The notes under the pieces are model-generated. The model saw only the letters and a program-made list of their open reading frames with translations, was not told where the DNA came from and made no database searches. A stretch of DNA of 5,391 nucleotides, taken from Bifidobacterium breve (lineage in GTDB: Bacteria > Actinomycetota > Actinomycetes > S36-B12). The position numbers were made by a program, and so were the translations under genes. The stretch spans positions 1 to 5,391 of the forward strand of contig CALPZT020000145.1 in assembly GCA_943328365.2 (NCBI GenBank), in the 5' to 3' direction. Positions 1 to 4,149 of this stretch are shown in pieces (the first letter of the stretch is position 1; each line of letters opens with the position of its first letter).

Positions 1-32
1 CCACCGGCGTCGTCGAGGTGCTCGCGGTCTAG
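1..32 (+). CDS. C-terminal end of an upstream gene (partial)
   Basis: The frame that starts at base 3 is open and reads TGVVEVLAV, then a TAG stop at 30-32. Only nine codons are visible, so no product can be named. The reading is supported by context: the stop is followed eight bases later by a strong stem-loop, and the next gene converges from the other strand, as expected for the 3' end of a + strand gene. A chance open frame of this length is common, so confidence is limited. Confidence 0.4.
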   Translation, partial: TGVVEVLAV

Positions 33-39
33 CAGCGTG

Positions 40-80
40 CGAGAGCGGGGCGGGCGGCAGTGTCGTCCGCCCCGCTCTCG
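40..80 (+). terminator. Strong stem-loop between convergent genes, probable bidirectional terminator
   Basis: Bases 40-53 (CGAGAGCGGGGCGG) pair perfectly with 67-80 (CCGCCCCGCTCTCG), a 14-bp stem with a 13-nt loop that can add a G-U and two further pairs. It lies between the + strand stop at 32 and the minus strand stop at 144, so it could end transcription from both sides. No real U-tract follows (GTCTCTGCCCC on +), so it is not a classic intrinsic terminator. U-poor hairpins of this kind are often proposed as terminators or mRNA 3' stabilisers in actinobacteria. Confidence 0.7.
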
Positions 81-143
81 TCTCTGCCCCGAAGATGCGA
101 GCGGCGAAATGCGAGCCGCGCGCGGCGCCGTGCAATCCGCGCC

Positions 144-2126
144 TTACAGCAGCATCGCGAGTTCGAATGCCTGCTTCGTCGCAAAGGTCATCCGTCGCGG
201 CGCAAACGCATCGCCGAGCAGGTGCACGCGCGGATGATGCGGAAGCACGGCGCGGTAAAGGGCGTCATTGCCGATGCCTCCGGTGACGAGCACCACGGAG
301 TCGATGCCGTCGATGCTGAACCTGCGCCCGCTGTAGGAGTGCGCGAAGTCGACGCGATCCGGGTGGATCTCGACCGCCCGGGCGTTCTGGAGGATCTGAA
401 CCCCCTGCTCGTCCAAGGCGGCAAGCATTGCGCCGATCGAGTACTTTCCGACGAGGGGCGAGGGGCCAGGAGTTCGAAATGCGAGGGTGACCTCGTGGCC
501 GAGCGAGGCAAGGTGGTCCGACACAGACAGGGGGGCGGGGCCGTCGTCCTCGGCGATGACGAGGACGCGTGAGCCCAGCGGGCGAGCCGACCCGAGGATG
601 ACCGAATCGGCTCCGGCCACGTGCGGCAGGAATTCGCCGGGAATGCCGGGGTGGCGGCCGCGGGCGCCAGTAGCAAAGGCGATGACATCGGCCTCCGAGT
701 CGAGCACGCTGCGCACCTCGGCCCGGCGCCCGAGGTAGGCGCGAATGCCGAGATCGGACATTCGCCGCACCGACCAGTCGATCCAGTCCTGGTAGGGCGC
801 ATTGGCGCGCAGCTGGGCGGCAATCGCGAAGCGTCCGCCGAACTCGGGCTTCGCCTCCCACAGTTCCACCTCGTGACCGCGCTCGGCGGCTGTTGCCGCG
901 AGTTCCATGCCGGCGGGTCCGCCACCGACGACGAGGAGTTTCACCGGTTGCGATGCCGTTCCGATCGGTGGCTTGCTCTCGCGCCCGGCCCGCGGGTTGG
1001 TGCCGCATCCGAATCCGAGCCCCTCAAGGGTGTAGCGGTGGATGCAGTCGTTGAGGGCGATGCATGGACGCACGCGCTCCGGTTCGCCGGCCAGGTTGAG
1101 GGTGAGCCAGCGGGGGTCTGCGATGAGTGCGCGAACGAGGCCGACCATGTCGGCCTGACCATCGGCGATGATGCGCTCGGCGGTCTCGGCGTGGACGACC
1201 CTGCCGACGTAGAGCACCGGAAGGGTTGTTGCCTGCTTTGCCTCCCCGCACATCTGCGCCCAGTGGCCCTCGGGGTACATGCCGTGCTGGATGTAGCTCA
1301 CCGGCCCCCAGTTGCCGCCGACGTCGAGATTGAAGAAGTCGATCGTGCCATCGGCCTCGAATGACTGCATGAAGCGCATGCACTCATCGATCTGGTAGCC
1401 GCCATCCATGTACTGGTCCATGGCCAGCCGCAGGCCCAGGGTGATGGGCCTGCCGACGCGCTCTCGAATGCCGCTGACGATTCGCCGCAGGAAGCGCAGC
1501 CTGTTGTCGTATGTTCCGCCGAACTCGTCGGTGCGCTTGTTCGTGAGGGGGGAGAGAAACCACTCGACCATGTCGTCGTGATTTGCATGGATCTCGATGG
1601 AGTCAACACCGGCCTCGGCCGCAATCCGCGCGGATTCGATGTATTCCGAGATGATCCACTCGATCTCGGCATGGCTGAGGACGTGGACGCCGCGGTGGTC
1701 GAGGTGACCTGAGAAGGTCGAGGACGGCGCACTCGGCATGCCGCCCTGCTGGACGAGTTGGATACCGAGGTAGGCGCCCTTGGCGTGAACCCGGTCGGCG
1801 AACACGCCCATGCGCTCATGGAACTTCGGGTGCCGGAAGATCCCGGCCTCCTTGCCCAGGGCGCCCACACCGGTCGGCTCGAAGCCCGGGATGTGGACGT
1901 GCTTCACATGCCCCGTCGGGCCGCCGATCCAGGCGAAGCCATCGTCGACTCGCGCCATCCAGTAGTTGAGGAGATCGTCGAACCGCGAGTCGTCGGCGGT
2001 CAGGGAGCCGGCGCCGCCGCCATGGGTCGGCACGAAGAGCCGGTGCGGCAGTTGCATCGTGCCCACTGTGATGGGCTCGAGGGCCCTCTGGAGGTGGCTT
2101 GCCGGGTGAATCGAGGTCGCGGTCAC
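144..2126 (-). CDS. Old Yellow Enzyme-type FMN/FAD oxidoreductase (trimethylamine dehydrogenase / 2,4-dienoyl-CoA reductase-like)
   Basis: This 660-aa protein has the two-part architecture of trimethylamine dehydrogenase and bacterial 2,4-dienoyl-CoA reductase. Residues about 15-345 form the FMN-binding TIM barrel: the family opening ALEPITVG, the active-site stretch HANH (H180, H183), FLSPLTNKRTDEFGG at 190-204, and YVGR at 306-309 in the phosphate-binding region. Residues 355-374 are the iron-sulfur segment, but the usual CxxCxxC reads CIALNDC: C355, L358, C361, then C374, so one ligand is missing. Residues 396-430 are a dinucleotide-binding fold (VVGGGPAG), a second nucleotide domain covers about 519-590, and GDAFAPRR at 638-645 is the closing FAD motif. 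The cysteine that binds FMN covalently in trimethylamine dehydrogenase is absent (VPTHGG). There is no signal peptide, so it should be cytosolic. The GTG start is forced: an in-frame TAG lies nine bases upstream and the fold begins near residue 15. The substrate is unknown; an enone, dienoyl-CoA or secondary/tertiary amine is possible. Confidence 0.93.
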   Translation of the reverse strand: MTATSIHPASHLQRALEPITVGTMQLPHRLFVPTHGGGAGSLTADDSRFDDLLNYWMARVDDGFAWIGGPTGHVKHVHIPGFEPTGVGALGKEAGIFRHPKFHERMGVFADRVHAKGAYLGIQLVQQGGMPSAPSSTFSGHLDHRGVHVLSHAEIEWIISEYIESARIAAEAGVDSIEIHANHDDMVEWFLSPLTNKRTDEFGGTYDNRLRFLRRIVSGIRERVGRPITLGLRLAMDQYMDGGYQIDECMRFMQSFEADGTIDFFNLDVGGNWGPVSYIQHGMYPEGHWAQMCGEAKQATTLPVLYVGRVVHAETAERIIADGQADMVGLVRALIADPRWLTLNLAGEPERVRPCIALNDCIHRYTLEGLGFGCGTNPRAGRESKPPIGTASQPVKLLVVGGGPAGMELAATAAERGHEVELWEAKPEFGGRFAIAAQLRANAPYQDWIDWSVRRMSDLGIRAYLGRRAEVRSVLDSEADVIAFATGARGRHPGIPGEFLPHVAGADSVILGSARPLGSRVLVIAEDDGPAPLSVSDHLASLGHEVTLAFRTPGPSPLVGKYSIGAMLAALDEQGVQILQNARAVEIHPDRVDFAHSYSGRRFSIDGIDSVVLVTGGIGNDALYRAVLPHHPRVHLLGDAFAPRRMTFATKQAFELAMLL

Positions 2127-2154
2127 GGTGCACTATCGCACCGCGACCGCGACC
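2115..2154. promoter_or_regulatory. 17-bp near-perfect inverted repeat over the promoter and start codon, candidate operator
   Basis: Arms 2115-2131 (GGTCGCGGTCACGGTGC) and 2138-2154 are inverted copies matching at 16 of 17 positions, with a 6-base centre. The centre is exactly the -10 hexamer. One arm fills the whole 17-base promoter spacer, and the other covers the predicted start of transcription, the GTG and the first codons. The one mismatch falls on the middle base of the start codon (2125 against 2144) and would be a G-U wobble in minus strand RNA. It could be a repressor operator, or an RNA hairpin hiding the start codon in transcripts that read through from upstream. Part of the symmetry comes from repeated GGTCGC/GCGACC units. 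Confidence 0.55.
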
Positions 2155-2160
2155 TTTCAA
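2127..2160 (-). promoter_or_regulatory. Sigma70-like promoter of the flavoprotein gene, predicted leaderless
   Basis: Reading the minus strand, TTGAAA (2160-2155) is followed by exactly 17 bases and then GATAGT (2137-2132): five of six and four of six matches to TTGACA and TATAAT. Five bases (GCACC) separate the -10 box from the GTG start at 2126, so transcription would begin at or within a base or two of the start codon. No Shine-Dalgarno sequence precedes the GTG. All of this fits a leaderless mRNA, a common arrangement in actinobacteria. The promoter lies downstream of the alcohol dehydrogenase gene, so the flavoprotein gene could be transcribed independently. Confidence 0.6.
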
Positions 2161-2216
2161 CAGTTGGAGAAAAGAAACTCGTCACATCCCATGAATCCGC
2201 GTCCGGACGAACTTGT

Positions 2217-2232
2217 CGCGAACGCGCGAACG
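2217..2232. repeat. Two tandem copies of CGCGAACG
   Basis: An exact 8-bp unit is present twice end to end, in the 83-bp gap (2161-2243) between the alcohol dehydrogenase stop and the flavoprotein promoter. A 10-bp palindrome, CGTCCGGACG, lies close by at 2200-2209, and CACATCC (2183-2189) is inverted as GGATGTG (2232-2238). No convincing terminator was found in this gap, so transcription may continue from one gene into the next. The function of the repeats is unknown and they may be chance in GC-rich DNA. Confidence 0.35.
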
Positions 2233-2243
2233 GATGTGGATGG

Positions 2244-3296
2244 TTACGGGACGATAACGGCGCGGCCCTTCACCTGACCGGCCTCGAGATCGTGGTAGGC
2301 CTGAAGGGCGTTCTCGAGCTGGTACTCGGTGTACGTGACGGTGATATCACCGCGCGCGGCGAGGGCGAGCACCTCGGCGAGCTCGGAACGGCTGCCCCAG
2401 TACATCGAGCGCATGTTCATCTCGTAGGGCACGGTGTAGAGGCCCATCGGGTAGGTGCCACCGGCGCCGCCGACGACGGTGAGGTCACCGAGCTGGCGTC
2501 CGCTTGCGACACCGAGGGCCATGGTCGCGTCGACGCCGACGAAGTCGAGCACGACCTCGCATCCGCGCCCGCCGGTCGCCTCCTTCACCTGGGCTGCGGC
2601 ATCATCACCTGACGTGAGCACGGTCGACGTTGCGCCGCATCCGACCGCGAGATCGAGGGCCTCCTGACGGGTGTCGGCGGCGATGATGTTCGCTCCGGTG
2701 AGTGCGCGAAGGAACTGCACCGCCATATGCCCGAGACCGCCCACCCCGATGACGAGGGCGGTGGATCCCGGAACGAGCTTGGGAAGGGAGAGCTTCACGG
2801 CGTGATAGGGGGTCAGGCCAGCGTCGGTGAGGGGTGCGGCAGCGACCGGGTCGAGGCCACCGGGGATCTTCACCAGGTGTCGTGCGTCATGCACGAGCAT
2901 GTACTGGGCCATTCCGCCATCGAGCCCGAGCCCGCCGCCGAAGGCGCCGTCGCCTGCGGCCGAGAGCTGGTCGGTGCAGTACTGATCGATGCCGGCCATG
3001 CAGCGGCTGCAGGCCCCGCAGCCCCAGGGGCCGTGGACGGCGACGGGCTCACCGACGCTCAGGCCTTCGACCCCAGCACCGATCTCGTGGACCCAGCCCG
3101 CGTTCTCATGGCCGAGCGTGAATGGCGGCCCCCACGGGAACATCCCATCGGACATCATGTGCATGATGTGCAGGTCGGAGTGGCAGGCGCCGGCGCCCGC
3201 GACCTTGATGACGACCTGGCCTGGGCCCGCTACCGGGACCTCGACATCGACAACCTGGGCTTGGGTCTGCCAGGCGAGGAGCTGCACTGCGCGCAT
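2244..3296 (-). CDS. Zinc-dependent medium-chain alcohol dehydrogenase, ADH-A-like
   Basis: This 350-aa protein has the full zinc alcohol dehydrogenase pattern and should oxidise alcohols, probably secondary ones, to ketones or the reverse, using NAD(H) in the cytosol. The N-terminal GroES-like domain carries C38 in GACHSD, H63-E64 in GHENAG, and D158 in LTDAGLTPYHA as the likely third catalytic zinc ligand. The structural zinc site is complete: C93, C96, C99, C107. The Rossmann domain has GVGGLGH at 184-190, and D208 at the end of the second strand favours NAD over NADP. Long stretches (PVAAAPLTDAGLTPYHA, YWGSRSEL) are close to the Rhodococcus ruber ADH-A sequence as I remember it. The ATG start is preceded by AGAAAGG with seven bases of spacing, and length is normal for the family. 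It lies upstream of the flavoprotein gene on the same strand, which suggests a shared pathway. The exact substrate cannot be read from the sequence. Confidence 0.95.
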   Translation of the reverse strand: MRAVQLLAWQTQAQVVDVEVPVAGPGQVVIKVAGAGACHSDLHIMHMMSDGMFPWGPPFTLGHENAGWVHEIGAGVEGLSVGEPVAVHGPWGCGACSRCMAGIDQYCTDQLSAAGDGAFGGGLGLDGGMAQYMLVHDARHLVKIPGGLDPVAAAPLTDAGLTPYHAVKLSLPKLVPGSTALVIGVGGLGHMAVQFLRALTGANIIAADTRQEALDLAVGCGATSTVLTSGDDAAAQVKEATGGRGCEVVLDFVGVDATMALGVASGRQLGDLTVVGGAGGTYPMGLYTVPYEMNMRSMYWGSRSELAEVLALAARGDITVTYTEYQLENALQAYHDLEAGQVKGRAVIVP

Positions 3297-3301
3297 GTGA
3301 T

Positions 3302-3340
3302 GGCCTTTCTGGAGAAGGCCTGCCGGGACGGGTTCCGGCA
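3302..3340 (-). promoter_or_regulatory. Two adjacent small hairpins in the alcohol dehydrogenase leader, one covering its ribosome binding site
   Basis: In the minus strand transcript, TGCCGG (3340-3335) pairs with CCGGCA (3326-3321), and directly after it GGCCTT (3320-3315) pairs with AAGGCC (3307-3302). The likely Shine-Dalgarno sequence AGAAAGG (3310-3304) overlaps the 3' arm of the second hairpin, seven bases before the ATG at 3296. The stems are only six pairs each, so any effect on translation would be modest. They are not placed or followed by a U-tract as terminators would be. Confidence 0.4.
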
Positions 3341-3386
3341 GGTTGATGCAATGCTGGGGATGCTAGACCGCGTGAGCTTCGTAGGT

Positions 3387-3404
3387 GCAGGAATCGCAGG
3401 ATTC
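3387..3404. repeat. Tandem 9-bp repeat with overlapping inverted repeat, possible operator
   Basis: GCAGGAATC (3387-3395) is followed at once by GCAGGATTC (3396-3404), two direct copies differing at one base. The same stretch holds the inverted pair GGAATC (3390-3395) and GATTCC (3400-3405) with a 4-base gap. It lies next to the candidate promoters of the divergent region, where a regulator could bind. This is a sequence observation only; no known binding motif was recognised. Confidence 0.35.
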
Positions 3405-3407
3405 CCG

Positions 3408-3436
3408 ATTATTGGATGCCGGTTCGTGGCTTTCTA
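3408..3436 (-). promoter_or_regulatory. Candidate promoter for the alcohol dehydrogenase gene
   Basis: On the minus strand TAGAAA (3436-3431) and AATAAT (3413-3408) are 17 bases apart and match the sigma70 consensus at four and five of six positions. Transcription would start near 3401, giving a leader of about 105 nt that includes both small hairpins. The -35 match is weak, and this is only the best pair I could find by eye. Confidence 0.3.
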
Positions 3437-3440
3437 TAGT
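3412..3440 (+). promoter_or_regulatory. Candidate promoter for the regulator-like / PPDK-like gene pair
   Basis: TATAGT (3435-3440) is a good -10 box, five of six, with TTGGAT (3412-3417) 17 bases upstream as a weak -35 that keeps the important TTG. Transcription would start near 3447, about 80 nt before the ATG at 3526. The element lies almost exactly opposite the minus strand candidate, so the two could not easily be occupied together. A second AT-rich hexamer, TATAAA (3448-3453), could serve as another -10 box but has no -35 partner. TCTATA occurs twice, at 3433-3438 and 3446-3451, 13 bases apart, so it may also be part of a binding site. Confidence 0.4.
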
Positions 3441-3515
3441 CTTGCTCTATAAATAGGGTCGGTTGACTAGCCGGGCTTCGCTCGGCACGGGGTGTGCTTG
3501 CTCACCGGTACGACT

Positions 3516-3520
3516 GGAGG
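3516..3520 (+). promoter_or_regulatory. Ribosome binding site that fixes the start at 3526
   Basis: GGAGG lies five bases before the ATG at 3526 and is the only strong Shine-Dalgarno match in the leader. It decides for this start over an in-frame TTG at 3463, which would add 21 residues of low plausibility. Confidence 0.75.
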
Positions 3521-3525
3521 AATCG

Positions 3526-4140
3526 ATGACTGACGTGGTGATGAACGATGCCGAGCGCGATGCGCTCATCTCGATTGTCGTGCGGGGCATGGCCCGCGGC
3601 GAGGTGACCCCCGAGCAGCAGGCGCTGGCTGATGCATCGCTCCTTCTCGTGAAGGGCCCGATCATCATGCCCCTCCCGGCCGGTACGGCCCTTGTCGGAG
3701 AAATGCTGTGCCTCGCGCCCGATGCCCCGCAGCGGGAGCGCGTAACCTCGACCTTTCACCGATTCCTCCCGGTCAATCGGCAGCTCCGTGACCTGTGCAC
3801 CGCCTGGCAGTGCCGTCCAGACGGCAGCGTGAACGACCACTCCGATGCCGGCTACGACGCGGAGATCCGCGATCGCCTCGACGATATCGACGAGTCTGTC
3901 GCTCCGCTCCTCAAGCGGTTCGCCGAGGACATCCCGCGGATGTCGGCCTACCGCGAGCGGCTCACCTTGGCGCTGGCGAACCTCGACGAGGGTGACAACG
4001 CCTGGTTCGCGTCGCCGCTCATCGACTCGTACCACACCGTGTGGATGCACCTCCATCAGGAACTGCTCCTCACCATCGGCATGTCACGTGCCGACGACGA
4101 GGCACTCGAGGAGCAGTTGGTGTCCGGCAGCAATGGGTAG
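3526..4140 (+). CDS. Soluble helical protein, possible MarR-like regulator or accessory protein of the PPDK-like gene
   Basis: This 204-aa protein is acidic and mostly helical, with no signal peptide or membrane segment. Residues about 78-188 hold the most distinctive segments: HRFLPVNRQL (78-87), LCTAWQ (90-95), NDHSDAGYD (103-111), WFASPLIDSYHTVW (160-173) and HLHQELLLTIG (175-185), with a histidine cluster H170, H175, H177. From memory, actinobacterial proteins with this region carry an N-terminal winged-helix-like part, are often annotated as MarR-family or other transcriptional regulators, and sit next to PPDK-like genes. Here the first 75 residues (AERDALISIVVRG onwards) are short and no clear helix-turn-helix can be seen, so DNA binding is uncertain. 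The gene is immediately upstream of the PPDK-like gene and in the same frame, so they are surely co-transcribed. It could regulate this divergent locus or bind the PPDK-like protein. The coding call is secure, the function is not. Confidence 0.88.
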   Translation: MTDVVMNDAERDALISIVVRGMARGEVTPEQQALADASLLLVKGPIIMPLPAGTALVGEMLCLAPDAPQRERVTSTFHRFLPVNRQLRDLCTAWQCRPDGSVNDHSDAGYDAEIRDRLDDIDESVAPLLKRFAEDIPRMSAYRERLTLALANLDEGDNAWFASPLIDSYHTVWMHLHQELLLTIGMSRADDEALEEQLVSGSNG

Positions 4141-4149
4141 CACGTGACG

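Noticed and set aside
60..1364. Open + strand frames at 60-572 and 621-1364
   Set aside because: Both are antisense to the flavoprotein gene and their translations carry no recognisable domain; they are by-products of high-GC codon use.
2115..2154. The large hairpin as terminator of the alcohol dehydrogenase transcript
   Set aside because: It is not followed by a U-tract on the minus strand, it overlaps the start of the next gene, and its parts coincide exactly with a good promoter. A regulatory role explains the placement better.
1758..2612. Long + strand open frame of 284 codons across the flavoprotein start and the end of the dehydrogenase gene
   Set aside because: It is antisense to two well-recognised proteins, crosses the gap between them, shows no family motifs and has the composition expected of a complementary frame in GC-rich DNA.
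3463..3525. Upstream TTG start at 3463, adding 21 residues to the 204-aa protein
   Set aside because: There is no ribosome binding site before it, the added segment looks unstructured, and a strong GGAGG lies in front of the ATG at 3526.
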